A DNA stretch of 64,000 bases, from assembly GCF_030532325.1 (NCBI RefSeq), contig NZ_JAUNLS010000013.1, positions 1 to 64,000 of the forward strand. The letters are read 5' to 3'. Under the pieces are notes generated by a model. It had not been told where the DNA came from and did not search any database. It was given only the letters and a program-made list of their open reading frames with translations. A program made the position numbers and the translations under genes. The stretch is from Corynebacterium sp. (GTDB lineage Bacteria > Actinomycetota > Actinomycetes > Mycobacteriales > Mycobacteriaceae). Below, piece by piece: positions 17,328 to 25,588 of the stretch (the first letter of the stretch is position 1; every line of letters starts with the position of its first letter).

Positions 17328-18374
17328 ATGATCCGTCCCGATCTGTCCTCCCTGCCCGCCTACGTGCCGGGCGCGCGCAATGATCACGCGCTCAAACTGT
17401 CCTCCAACGAGCTCTCCCAGGGCCCGCTGCCTGCCGCGCTCAAGGAGATAGAGGCCGCCGCCGCGAACGCGAACCGCTACCCGGACATGGGCGCAGTGGA
17501 GATCCGCCAGGCGCTGGCCGAGCACCTCGGCGTGGCCTTTGAGGAGGTCACCGTGGGCACTGGCTCCTCGGCCATCTGCCAGCAGCTGGTGCAGATCACC
17601 TGCACCCCGGGTGATGAGGTTCTCTTCCCCTGGCGCTCCTTCGAGGCCTACCCCATCTTTGCCCAGGTGGTCGGCGCCACCCCGGTGCCGGTTCCGCTCA
17701 ACGCTGAGCACCGCGTGGATCTCAAGGCCATGGCCGCCGCCATCACGGAGAAGACCAAGGTGATCTTCGTGTGCAACCCGAATAACCCGACCGGTACCAC
17801 CATCACCACCGAGGAATTCGACGAGTTCCTGGCCGCCGTGCCGGAGGATGTCATCGTGGCCCTCGACGAGGCCTACATCGAGTACACCCGCACCGACGCC
17901 GTACCGCTGGCCACCGACTACGTCAAGTCCCACCGCAACGTGGTGGGCCTGCGCACTTTCTCCAAGGCCTACGGCCTGGCGGGCGTGCGCATCGGCTACG
18001 CCTTTGGCAACCAGGAAATCATCGAGGCACTGAGTAAGGTGGCCATCCCCTTCTCCGTGAGCACCGTGGCCCAGGTGGGCGCGGCCGCCTCCCTGGCCGC
18101 CCAGAAGGAGCTCAAGGAGCGCACCGACGAGACCGTGGAGCAGCGCGACCGCCTAGTGGAGCACTTTGCCGAGTTCGGCGTTCCGGCCTCGCAGGCCAAC
18201 CACATCTGGTTCCCAGCGGAAAACATCGCCTCCCTGGGCACCCCGCAGGAGGTTGGCCAGAAGCTCGCCGCCGAAGAAGTCCTCGTCCGCGTCTTCCCGG
18301 AGGGCGTGCGCGTGACCGTGACCACCGCCGAGGAGACCGAGGTCCTGCTCAAGGCTTGGGAGGCCGCCTTCTAA
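17328..18374 (+). CDS. pat: Aromatic / histidinol-phosphate-type aminotransferase
   Basis: This 348-residue class I/II aminotransferase belongs to the HisC-related Pat group. It transfers the amino group of an aromatic amino acid to 2-oxoglutarate using PLP. Visible are NPNNPTGT (about 146), DEAYIEYT, and FSKAYGLAGVRIGY with the Schiff-base Lys. In corynebacteria a HisC-like protein known as Pat makes phenylalanine. Next to the decarboxylase it could equally supply phenyl- or indolepyruvate for breakdown. The ATG follows GGAATTACCGC (AAAAGGAAT). Confidence 0.85.
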   Translation: MIRPDLSSLPAYVPGARNDHALKLSSNELSQGPLPAALKEIEAAAANANRYPDMGAVEIRQALAEHLGVAFEEVTVGTGSSAICQQLVQITCTPGDEVLFPWRSFEAYPIFAQVVGATPVPVPLNAEHRVDLKAMAAAITEKTKVIFVCNPNNPTGTTITTEEFDEFLAAVPEDVIVALDEAYIEYTRTDAVPLATDYVKSHRNVVGLRTFSKAYGLAGVRIGYAFGNQEIIEALSKVAIPFSVSTVAQVGAAASLAAQKELKERTDETVEQRDRLVEHFAEFGVPASQANHIWFPAENIASLGTPQEVGQKLAAEEVLVRVFPEGVRVTVTTAEETEVLLKAWEAAF

Positions 18375-18386
18375 AAGGCGCAGGCC

Positions 18387-18644
18387 CTAGCCGCCCGCGA
18401 ATGGCGGCAGCACATCGACGCGCGTCGCCCCCGCAAGGGTGGCGGCGCGTTTCGCATGTGCGCCATCAACCAGGAAGGTGCAGCGCTCCAGCACCTCAGC
18501 AAAGCTCATGCCGGCCTCCGTGGTGCCGGGGTGAGTTTCTACCAGGGCGTCCAGCAGCTCACCCAGCGTGGCCTGCGCCTCAACGCTTTCCTGCGCCACC
18601 CCGGCGGCCTGGCGGGCGGCAGCAAAATAGTGAATCTCAAGCAT
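18387..18644 (-). CDS. moaD: Molybdopterin synthase small subunit MoaD
   Basis: This 85-residue ubiquitin-fold sulfur carrier starts MLEIHYFAAARQAAGV and ends PPFAGG. The C-terminal Gly-Gly is thiocarboxylated and donates sulfur to precursor Z. The frame is open upstream to 18677, but the ATG at 18644 gives the normal MoaD length. It is divergent from moeA and convergent with the aminotransferase gene, 12 bases away. Its partner MoaE and its activator MoeB are encoded 2-3 kb to the right. Confidence 0.9.
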   Translation of the reverse strand: MLEIHYFAAARQAAGVAQESVEAQATLGELLDALVETHPGTTEAGMSFAEVLERCTFLVDGAHAKRAATLAGATRVDVLPPFAGG

Positions 18645-18799
18645 GAGTGCCACTATGCCAGAAAGCGGCGCCCGCACCAGCAGCTCACCGCACTGTGCAC
18701 ATTCACCGCTTTCTTCGACCTAGACTGAACAGAGATTGCGTGACTTATCCTCCCGCATGCCCTTGGCACCCGCATTTCGTCGAAAGGAGCCCCGCCGCA

Positions 18800-19957
18800 G
18801 TGCGCACCTACGAAGAACACTTGGCCGCCGTCCGCGCGGCGCTGCCGGCGCGGCGGGTGGAGGCCTGCCGGCTTGCCAAAGCCCCCGGGCGCACCCTCGC
18901 CCGCACCATCACCGCGCGCCGCGCTCTGCCCCACTTTGATAACTCCCAGATGGATGGCTACGCGCTGACCACCACCGAGGGCGGGACCTTCCGGGTGGGG
19001 CGCACCATCGCCGCCGGCGATGAGCCCCGGCCGCTGGAGGAAGGCTGCGCCACGCCCATCATGACCGGCGCCCGGGTGCCGGAGAACACCGCGTGCATCG
19101 TGCCCGTCGAGCACTGCCAGCCCCCGCACTTCCCCCAGGAGGGAGAGCAGGTCACCGTGCCCGCGGCCCCGCACGGCCAGTTCATCCGGAAGGCCGGCTC
19201 CGATACCCGCGCGGGTGAGATCCTCGCGCCGGCGGGCACGCGCATCAGCCCGGCGGTGGTGGGTACGCTGGCCCTCCAAGGCATTGAGGAGGTGCAGGTC
19301 TTCGCCCCGGCGCGGATTCTCGTCTGCACCGGCGGGGCGGAGATCGGGGGCAGCGGCAGCGCTCAGATCCCCGATGCCAACGCCCCGCTGCTGGCGGCCA
19401 TGGCGCAGGACTACGGTATTGAGGTGGCAGGATACGTGCGCACCAACGATGATCCGCAGGCCCTGCGGGCGGCGCTGCACAGCGCTGTGCGCCAGCTGCG
19501 TCCGGATGCGATTGTCACCTCAGGTGGTATCTCCCATGGCAAGTTCGAGGTCATCCGCCAGATATTCGCGGAGTCCGGCTGGTTCGGGCACGTAGCCCAG
19601 CAGCCCGGCGGCCCGCAGGGGTTGTCCCGGCTGGGCGCGGTGCCGGTGCTGAGCCTGCCTGGTAACCCCATTTCCACGCTGGTGAGCTTCCGGCTCTATG
19701 TGGCCCCGCTGCTGGGAAGCGCCCCGCAGGCGGTCACCGCGCGCTTGGCTCACTCCGCCGAGGGGCTCAGTGGGCGCGAGCAGTTCCGCCGCGGGGTGCT
19801 GGAGGGTGATTCCTACGGCACTCTGCGCGCCAGCCTGCACGGCGGGGCCGGATCCCATCTGCTGTCCCAGGCCATCGGCGCCACAGCGCTCATCCGCATC
19901 CCTGCGCATGCCCACCTCAGCCCCGGCGATACCGTGGAGGTCTTTCCCTTATTATGA
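18800..19957 (+). CDS. moeA: Molybdopterin molybdenumtransferase MoeA
   Basis: MoeA inserts molybdate into adenylylated molybdopterin. The protein is 385 residues from the GTG at 18800, chosen because AAAGGAGC lies 9 bases upstream; the frame is open to 18647 but the extra residues do not look like MoeA. Domains in order are MoeA-N (about 5-145) with LPHFDNSQMDGYAL and MTGARVP, the MoCF catalytic domain (about 160-300) with TSGGISHGKFE, SLPGNPIST, and the MoeA-C domain. The stop overlaps the next gene by 4 bases. Confidence 0.92.
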   Translation: MRTYEEHLAAVRAALPARRVEACRLAKAPGRTLARTITARRALPHFDNSQMDGYALTTTEGGTFRVGRTIAAGDEPRPLEEGCATPIMTGARVPENTACIVPVEHCQPPHFPQEGEQVTVPAAPHGQFIRKAGSDTRAGEILAPAGTRISPAVVGTLALQGIEEVQVFAPARILVCTGGAEIGGSGSAQIPDANAPLLAAMAQDYGIEVAGYVRTNDDPQALRAALHSAVRQLRPDAIVTSGGISHGKFEVIRQIFAESGWFGHVAQQPGGPQGLSRLGAVPVLSLPGNPISTLVSFRLYVAPLLGSAPQAVTARLAHSAEGLSGREQFRRGVLEGDSYGTLRASLHGGAGSHLLSQAIGATALIRIPAHAHLSPGDTVEVFPLL

Positions 19958-20469
19958 CAGCTGCACAAACACCGAGCCTGAATCAGAATCAGGCACCGCA
20001 TGCGAAGACCGCCATCGTCGTGGTCTCCTCCACCCGCGCCGCGGCCGGCGAGTACGAGGACCGCTCCGGCCCCATCCTGGTGGACTTCCTCCGCGCCCAG
20101 GGCTTTAACACCGCCGCGGCCCGGGTGGTGCCAGACGCCAAGATCGCCGAGGCGGTGGCCGCGGCCTTCGCCGAGCGGCCCGCGGTCATTTTGACCTCTG
20201 GGGGCACCGGCATCACCGCGGATGATCGCACCGTTGAGGCGGTCTCTGTACACATCGAGCGGGAGATGCCGGGCCTGGCGCACGCCTTCTACTCCCAATC
20301 TGCGGGCCTGCCCACCGCCGCGCTCTCGCGGACCATCGCCGGGGTCACCGGCACCACCTTCGCCATGGCGCTGCCCGGCTCCACCGGCGCGGCCAAGGAT
20401 GCAGTGGCGGTGCTGGAACCGGTCCTTGGCCACATCATGAACCTCCTGGAGGGAAACAATGAGCACTGA
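19954..20469 (+). CDS. Molybdopterin adenylyltransferase, MoaB/Mog family
   Basis: This 171-residue protein adenylylates molybdopterin before MoeA acts. It shows VVVSSTRAAAGEYEDRSGP, TSGGTGI and a C-terminal PGSTGAAKDAV, the MoCF-fold nucleotide and pterin motifs. The first 18 residues are a Gln/Asn-rich extension. It overlaps moeA by 4 bases (ATGA) and moaE by 11, so the genes form one translationally coupled operon. Whether it should be named moaB or mog cannot be settled from sequence alone. Confidence 0.88.
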   Translation: MTAAQTPSLNQNQAPHAKTAIVVVSSTRAAAGEYEDRSGPILVDFLRAQGFNTAAARVVPDAKIAEAVAAAFAERPAVILTSGGTGITADDRTVEAVSVHIEREMPGLAHAFYSQSAGLPTAALSRTIAGVTGTTFAMALPGSTGAAKDAVAVLEPVLGHIMNLLEGNNEH

Positions 20470-20962
20470 CGGCAACACCACCAGCAACAGCGCAGCCACT
20501 CACAGCACTGTGCCCGGCGAGGGTGATCCGGGGTACGTCGCCACGCAGGTGGGCGTGGTCATCGATGCCCTCATGACCAGCCAGCCCATCGTGGCACCCG
20601 ATATTTCCACCCCGGCGATGGGCGCGGTGGTCACCTTCGAGGGCGTGGTGCGTGACCACGATGCCGGCCGCGGCGGCGTGGAGCTGCTCACCTACACCGC
20701 GCACCCCAGCGCCGATGCCGAAATCAAGCGTGTGGCCGGCGAGGTCATCGCCGCCCACCCCAAGGCCCGGCTGTGGTGCGCGCACCGCACGGGGGACTTA
20801 CGCGTTGGCGATACCGCCTTCGTGGTGGTTGCCGCCGCCGCGCACCGCCACGATGCCTTCCACGCCGCCGAGAAGTGCGCCGATCGCGTCAAAGCGGAGG
20901 TGCCCATCTGGAAGGAGCAGCGCCACAGCGATGGCTCCGCCAACTGGGTGGGGCTGGAGTAA
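20459..20962 (+). CDS. moaE: Molybdopterin synthase large subunit MoaE
   Basis: The catalytic subunit that binds MoaD and dithiolates precursor Z is 167 residues long. Conserved features are FEGVVRDHDAGRGG, HRTGDLRVGDTA, the helix HRHDAFHAAEKCADRVK, and PIWKEQ with the active-site Lys. An N-terminal extension of about 35 Ser/Thr-rich residues is unusual for the family. The stop overlaps the next start in TAATG. AUG follows GGAGGGAAACA. Confidence 0.92.
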   Translation: MSTDGNTTSNSAATHSTVPGEGDPGYVATQVGVVIDALMTSQPIVAPDISTPAMGAVVTFEGVVRDHDAGRGGVELLTYTAHPSADAEIKRVAGEVIAAHPKARLWCAHRTGDLRVGDTAFVVVAAAAHRHDAFHAAEKCADRVKAEVPIWKEQRHSDGSANWVGLE

Positions 20963-21966
20963 TGAGCATCCGCTACGCGCGCCAGGAGGCGCTGTGGGGC
21001 GAGAAAGGCCAGGCACAGCTCGCAGCATCCACCGTCGCGGTCATCGGCGCGGGCGGGTTGGGCTCCCCCGCGCTGCTCTACCTCGCCGCGGCCGGGGTGG
21101 GGCGCATTCTGCTTTTCGACGACGACGTGGTCTCCCTCTCCAACCTGCAACGCCAGATCATCCACAGCACCGAGACCCTCGGCCGCGCCAAGACGGACTC
21201 CGCGGCCAGCGCCCTGCGCGCGCTCAACCCGGAGGTGGAGGTCGTGACCTTCCCTCGCCTGCAGGCCGCCCGCGCCCTGGAGGATCTGCGCGGGGCCGAC
21301 GTGCTCCTCGACGGCACCGACAACTTCGACGCCCGCTACCTTTCCTCCTGGGCGGCCCACGAGCTGGGCATTCCCCACGTGTGGGCCTCCATCTTGGGTT
21401 TCGACGCGCAGCTCTCCGTGTTCTGGTCCGGCCACGGGCCGGTCTACGAGGATGTCTTCCCCACTGCCCCGGCCCCGGGCAGCGTGCCCTCCTGCTCCCA
21501 GGCCGGGGTGCTCGGCCCGGTGGTGGGGACCGTGGGCTCAGCCATGGCGCTGGAGGCACTCAAGCTGCTCACCGGGGTGGGTACGCCGCTTATCGGCACG
21601 CTGGGCTACTTCGATTCCCTCCGCGGGACCTGGGAGTACATTCCTTTGAGCGCCGGTGGCGCGGTGCCGCAGCGCCCGGCGGACCGCCCTGAGGTCCGCG
21701 AGGTGCCCGCAGGCGCCACGCTTATCGACGTCCGTACCGCCGCCGAGCGCGCCGAGAACTTTATCCCCGGCTCAGTGCACCTTCCCCTGGATCGCATCCT
21801 CGCCGGGGAGGACCCGCAGGTAGACGCCGATGCCCCGGCGGTGCTCTACTGCGCCAGCGGTCTGCGCTCCGCCCAGGCGGTCGAGGCGCTGCGGGGGCGC
21901 GGGTTTAGCCAGGTGCTCTCCCTGCGCGGGGGCATCAACGCCTGGCTGGAGGCGCAGGAATCCTAG
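20962..21966 (+). CDS. moeB: MoeB/ThiF-type activating enzyme fused to rhodanese
   Basis: This protein adenylylates the MoaD C terminus and supplies sulfur. It is 334 residues from the ATG at 20962, in TAATG with moaE. The ThiF domain (1-235) has GAGGLGSPALLYLAAAG and DGTDNFDARY. The rhodanese domain (about 248-334) has active-site loop YCASGLRS with Cys297. The protein has only two cysteines, Cys178 and Cys297. Both CxxC zinc pairs normal in MoeB are gone: the first reads VYED and the second is absent. The domain fusion itself is common, as in MOCS3. Confidence 0.88.
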   Translation: MSIRYARQEALWGEKGQAQLAASTVAVIGAGGLGSPALLYLAAAGVGRILLFDDDVVSLSNLQRQIIHSTETLGRAKTDSAASALRALNPEVEVVTFPRLQAARALEDLRGADVLLDGTDNFDARYLSSWAAHELGIPHVWASILGFDAQLSVFWSGHGPVYEDVFPTAPAPGSVPSCSQAGVLGPVVGTVGSAMALEALKLLTGVGTPLIGTLGYFDSLRGTWEYIPLSAGGAVPQRPADRPEVREVPAGATLIDVRTAAERAENFIPGSVHLPLDRILAGEDPQVDADAPAVLYCASGLRSAQAVEALRGRGFSQVLSLRGGINAWLEAQES

Positions 21967-22033
21967 GCCAGCGCACCAGCCACGCCCATACCATCGAGAA
22001 TGACGCCTAAACGCTCAAGAAGGAGGCTTCACC

Positions 22034-22957
22034 ATGGATGCCATCGATACTCACGCCCACGTCTACCCCGCCGCCTACCTGGACATGCTGGAAGAGGCCG
22101 GCGTGGACCCGCAGAGCACCGCCATCGCCCGCAACCTGCGCGCCGATTCCACCACCGAGGATCTGGATAACCGCCTGCACTGGATGGACGAGGCCGGCGT
22201 GGAGACCCAAATCCTGGCCGTTACCCCGCAGTCCCCGGTCGATAGCACCACGACCACCTGGATCAATGACGAGTACGCCCGCCTCGTCGAGGCCCACCCC
22301 GGCCGCTTCCTCGCCTACGGCGCATTGCCGCTTAACGACGTCCCCGCGGCCGTCAACGAGGTGCCCCTCATCGCCGAGCGCGGCTTCCTCGGGGTGAGCC
22401 TGCCCGCTCATTACGATGGCGTGACGCTGGCCGATTCCTCCCTCGACCCCCTGTGGGAGGCCCTCAACAGCCACGGCATGATGGTCAACATCCACCCCAC
22501 CGGCGCCGGGCTGTGCTCGCCCCTCATCACCGATCACCACCTGGAGTGGGTCAACGGCGCCCCGATGGAGGACGCCACCGCGGCCCTGCACCTGCTCAAG
22601 GCCGATGTACCGGGGCGCTTCGAGCGCCTGCGCTTCCACATCGCCCACTTGGGCGGTGACCTGGCCTTCCTCTTCCAGCGCATCGAGGATAACTACACGG
22701 ACTGGGAGGCCTTCCCCTCCTCCCCGCAGCGCGCCCTGCGCCGCATGTACTTCGACGCCGCCAACTTCCACGAGCCCGCCCTGCGCCTGGCCATGGAGAG
22801 CTACGGCAACACCCAGGTCTTCGCCGGCTCGGACTTCCCCTATTTCCAGGAGGACAAGTACGTACGCGCCTTCAACTACATCCGCACCTCGCGGCTGAGC
22901 CCCCTGCAGAAGGAACAGGTGCTGCACGATAACGCCCGTGCGGCACTGGGTATTTAA
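22034..22957 (+). CDS. Amidohydrolase family 2 protein (ACMSD-like decarboxylase/hydrolase)
   Basis: This 307-residue TIM-barrel metal enzyme has the metal-site motifs DTHAHVYP (HxH, residues 5-7), NIHPTGAG (about 155), FHIAHLGGD (about 205) and GSDFPYF (about 264). This set matches the group containing 2-amino-3-carboxymuconate-6-semialdehyde decarboxylase. The substrate is not evident. It follows the moeB fusion by 67 bases with its own AAGAAGGAGG site, so co-transcription with the molybdopterin genes is possible but a shared function is not implied. Confidence 0.8.
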   Translation: MDAIDTHAHVYPAAYLDMLEEAGVDPQSTAIARNLRADSTTEDLDNRLHWMDEAGVETQILAVTPQSPVDSTTTTWINDEYARLVEAHPGRFLAYGALPLNDVPAAVNEVPLIAERGFLGVSLPAHYDGVTLADSSLDPLWEALNSHGMMVNIHPTGAGLCSPLITDHHLEWVNGAPMEDATAALHLLKADVPGRFERLRFHIAHLGGDLAFLFQRIEDNYTDWEAFPSSPQRALRRMYFDAANFHEPALRLAMESYGNTQVFAGSDFPYFQEDKYVRAFNYIRTSRLSPLQKEQVLHDNARAALGI

Positions 22958-22973
22958 AGGATTGGGTATTTAA
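22948..22973. repeat. Short direct repeat at the amidohydrolase 3' end
   Basis: GGGTATTTAA occurs at 22948-22957, where it forms the last codons and stop of the amidohydrolase gene, and again at 22964-22973. It looks like a 16-base local duplication. Confidence 0.6.
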
Positions 22974-23009
22974 CAAGACTGGTCATCCAAAACAGAAAGG
23001 ACACACGTC

Positions 23010-23513
23010 ATGAGTGAGTGGAACAGCGAAGTCTTCGATGTGGACGCCTACCTCGATGCCATCGGCGTCGAGCGCGCCGCGCCGAGCGCGCAGTTCCTCG
23101 CACAGCTCCACGCCGGTCACGTGCGCACCTTCCCCTTCACCAGCGTCAACCTCCTGGTGGGCGAGCACCCCGGCGTGGACGCGGACACCGTCTTTGGCCA
23201 CAGCATCCGCACGCCACTGCCGCTTCACGAAGGCGCCCAGCTCAACCAAGGCGGCCGCATCTTCTCGCTGCACGTTCATGACCGCTACATCGAGCTATGG
23301 CGCGATGGAAAACTACAGCACATCATCGATGATCTTCCCGTTGCCCCGGTGGACGTGGATACCGCCCACACCTTCCTGCAGGAGGGATTCGGCCCCTTCT
23401 CCTCCACGCTCATGGCCCAGAAGCACAGCGACGGCGCCCACATCACCGTGACCGCGGATAAGCTCGAAGTCCCGAGATACCAGCAACGGTACCTCGGGAC
23501 TTTAATGCTTTAA
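23010..23513 (+). CDS. Arylamine N-acetyltransferase-like remnant, catalytic core missing
   Basis: The first 55 residues look like the start of a NAT enzyme ([20 protein letters not shown], then [18 protein letters not shown]), and residues 65-145 look like its C-terminal barrel ([20 protein letters not shown] and ELWRDGK). The stretch holding the catalytic Cys (RGGYC) and the His-Asp of the triad is absent. At 167 residues it is about 100 shorter than active NATs. Its last 15 codons are read through a perfect terminator hairpin, so the original C terminus is also lost. Catalysis is unlikely. AGAAAGGACAC precedes the ATG. Confidence 0.6.
   Translation: MSEWNSEVFDVDAYLDAIGVERAAPSAQFLAQLHAGHVRTFPFTSVNLLVGEHPGVDADTVFGHSIRTPLPLHEGAQLNQGGRIFSLHVHDRYIELWRDGKLQHIIDDLPVAPVDVDTAHTFLQEGFGPFSSTLMAQKHSDGAHITVTADKLEVPRYQQRYLGTLML
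23467..23503 (+). terminator. Rho-independent terminator inside the NAT-like frame
   Basis: AAGTCCCGAGATACC (23467-23481) pairs with GGTACCTCGGGACTT (23488-23502), 14 of 15 bp, around loop AGCAAC and before a T run. It precedes the stop codon at 23511-23513, so the coding frame passes through it. Confidence 0.8.
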
Positions 23514-23517
23514 CCTG

Positions 23518-23602
<85 letters not shown>

Positions 23603-23654
23603 TCGCTGCGCCACGGCTGCAGCGCAACGAGAACAGATTACTAGACGCGGGCAG

Positions 23655-24449
23655 TCAGAACCGAATCAGCGGTATTCTATTGCCGACGATTCCCGTGGGG
23701 CGCTCAGCGCCTTCGGCCGCGCGGTAAAGGTACACCGTCTGCCGGCCTGCTGGCGCCGAGGTTACGGTCGTGGGCCCATTGGCAAAGGTCGAGGCCGCGG
23801 CCGTACCGTACGTCGAGCCGGGCACCGAGACAAAGCCGAAGCCCATGTAGCGGTTATCCGGGTTGAGCAGCTGGTACAAGTGCCCATTGGCCCCGTTGAA
23901 GCGGCCGTTCGCCGCATTCAGTGCAGCCAGCTCACCGTGGCCCCAGCCGTCGAGTACGGTCGCGCGCATGGAGCCATAGCCGGCAGCCAGGTTGTTGCCC
24001 CAGCCGCCGCGGCCGTTGATGGTGGCGGTAGCCTCAGCGCGACAGGCGCTCGGCGCGCCCAGCTGGCAGTAGTTGTTCGCGGTACGCGCGTGCTCAAACT
24101 TCTTCGAGGCCTCCACCGCGCGCTGCACGGCGATCTTGGACAGGCCGGCGTCGTAAATAAGCGCATCCATGTACTTCTGCTTGGTGTTGAGGCCGTGGGA
24201 GGAGGCGGCCTCGCGAAGCCGCTGCCCATTCCAGAGCGGATTGATGTCCCACATCTCACCGCGCAGCTGACGGGCGGCGTCGAAGCCCACACGGCCATCG
24301 TTGAAGTCAAACGTGGCCTTCACGGCAACGGCCTGGGACAGCGGGTGATTGATCTCCACGCCGGTGACCGGGGCGGGATCCGCGCTGGCCTGCAGCGGGG
24401 CCATGGCGAGGGCCGCGGCGGTGAATACAGCAAAGAGACGAGAACGCAT
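23655..24449 (-). CDS. Secreted CAP-domain (SCP/PR-1-like) protein
   Basis: This 264-residue exported protein has a Sec signal peptide ([20 protein letters not shown], then ASA, cleavage near 23). The C-terminal half has CAP-superfamily features: [20 protein letters not shown] and [20 protein letters not shown], the block holding the family's conserved His and Tyr. Two cysteines ([13 protein letters not shown]) probably form a disulfide. The function of bacterial CAP proteins is mostly unknown. The ATG at 24449 follows ATAGGAG. It is divergent from the quinone oxidoreductase gene. Confidence 0.78.
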   Translation of the reverse strand: MRSRLFAVFTAAALAMAPLQASADPAPVTGVEINHPLSQAVAVKATFDFNDGRVGFDAARQLRGEMWDINPLWNGQRLREAASSHGLNTKQKYMDALIYDAGLSKIAVQRAVEASKKFEHARTANNYCQLGAPSACRAEATATINGRGGWGNNLAAGYGSMRATVLDGWGHGELAALNAANGRFNGANGHLYQLLNPDNRYMGFGFVSVPGSTYGTAAASTFANGPTTVTSAPAGRQTVYLYRAAEGAERPTGIVGNRIPLIRF

Positions 24450-24610
24450 GACATACTCCTATGCCCGAGAGATGAATGAAATTGTCAATCAAAAAATCTC
24501 TTTGCTACTCCCATTTTAGGCCTCTGACCGGCCAAAAATCCAAACTATAAAACACTTCAATGGGGCCTTTCATTCGGTGGATTTTTCAGTGGTTTCTTTC
24601 GGGGTTTCTG

Positions 24611-24616
24611 TAGGGT
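24611..24616 (+). promoter_or_regulatory. Leaderless -10 box for the quinone oxidoreductase gene
   Basis: TAGGGT is exactly 7 bases before the ATG at 24624, and no Shine-Dalgarno is needed. This fixes the start at 24624 rather than the GTG codons at 24615/24618. Confidence 0.6.
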
Positions 24617-24623
24617 GGTGGCC

Positions 24624-25583
24624 ATGAAAGCCATCGTTCACACCAACCCTGAAGATCCACATTCCCTAGAGCTCGGTGAGGTAGACACTCCCCTGCTGCA
24701 GCCCGGGGAGGTCCTAGTCAAGATCCGCGCCGCCGGCGTTAACCGCGCCGACTTGCTGCAGACCCGCGGGCACTACCCGCCGCCGGAGGGCGCCTCCGAG
24801 ATCCTGGGCTTGGAGGCCGCGGGAGAAATCGTCGACGCCAACGGCACGGACTTCGAGGAGGGAACCCAGGTGGGCGTGCTGCTCGCCGGTGGTGGCTACG
24901 CCGAGTACGTCGCCGTGCCCGCCGGCCAGGTGCTGCCCGTGCCGAAGGGCTTCAGCCTCACCGAGACCGCCGCGGTCATCGAGGTGGCCTGCACCGTGTG
25001 GTCCAACCTCGCCATGGAGGCCAGGCTCTCCGCCGGGCAGACCGTGCTCATTCACGGTGGCGCGGGCGGCATCGGGACCTTCGCCATCCAGGTGGCCAAG
25101 CAGCTGGGCGCCACGGTGGCGGTGACCGCCGGTTCCGCGGAAAAGCTGGAGACCTGCAAGAAGCTGGGCGCAGACATCCTCATCAATTACAAGGAGCAGG
25201 ACTTCGCCGAGGAGCTCAAGAACCAGTGCGATGTGGTCCTCGACATCATCGGCGCGAAGTACCTCAAGCAGAACCTCAAGGCACTGGCCCCCGGCGGCCA
25301 CATGGTCACCATCGGCATGCAGGGCGGCACCAAGGCGGAGCTCAACATAGGCGTCATGGTGTCCAAGCGCCTCACCCTGCAGGGCACCACGCTGCGCTCG
25401 CGCTCGGCGGAGGAAAAGGCTGCCATCGTCGCCGATACCGTGGCCAACGTGTGGCCCTGGCTGGAGGAGGGCAGCGTCACCCACCACCTCCACGGCACCT
25501 TCCCGCTTGTCGACGCCGCCCAGGCCCACAAAGCCCTCGACTCCGGCGAGGTCACCGGCACGCTCGTCCTCGAAGTGGGTTAA
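24624..25583 (+). CDS. NAD(P)H:quinone oxidoreductase, zinc-free MDR family
   Basis: This 319-residue medium-chain dehydrogenase resembles QOR and the TIGR02824 quinone oxidoreductases. It reduces quinones with NADPH. The N-terminal GroES-like fold has AAGVNRADLLQTRGHYPPPE, and the Rossmann fold has HGGAGGIGTFAIQVAKQLGA (about 143-162). The zinc-ligand cysteines of alcohol dehydrogenases are absent, as expected. In mycobacteria a similar gene (Rv3777) also flanks the arabinogalactan locus. Its stop is 5 bases from that of the convergent aminotransferase-like gene. Confidence 0.88.
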   Translation: MKAIVHTNPEDPHSLELGEVDTPLLQPGEVLVKIRAAGVNRADLLQTRGHYPPPEGASEILGLEAAGEIVDANGTDFEEGTQVGVLLAGGGYAEYVAVPAGQVLPVPKGFSLTETAAVIEVACTVWSNLAMEARLSAGQTVLIHGGAGGIGTFAIQVAKQLGATVAVTAGSAEKLETCKKLGADILINYKEQDFAEELKNQCDVVLDIIGAKYLKQNLKALAPGGHMVTIGMQGGTKAELNIGVMVSKRLTLQGTTLRSRSAEEKAAIVADTVANVWPWLEEGSVTHHLHGTFPLVDAAQAHKALDSGEVTGTLVLEVG

Positions 25584-25588
25584 GCCAA

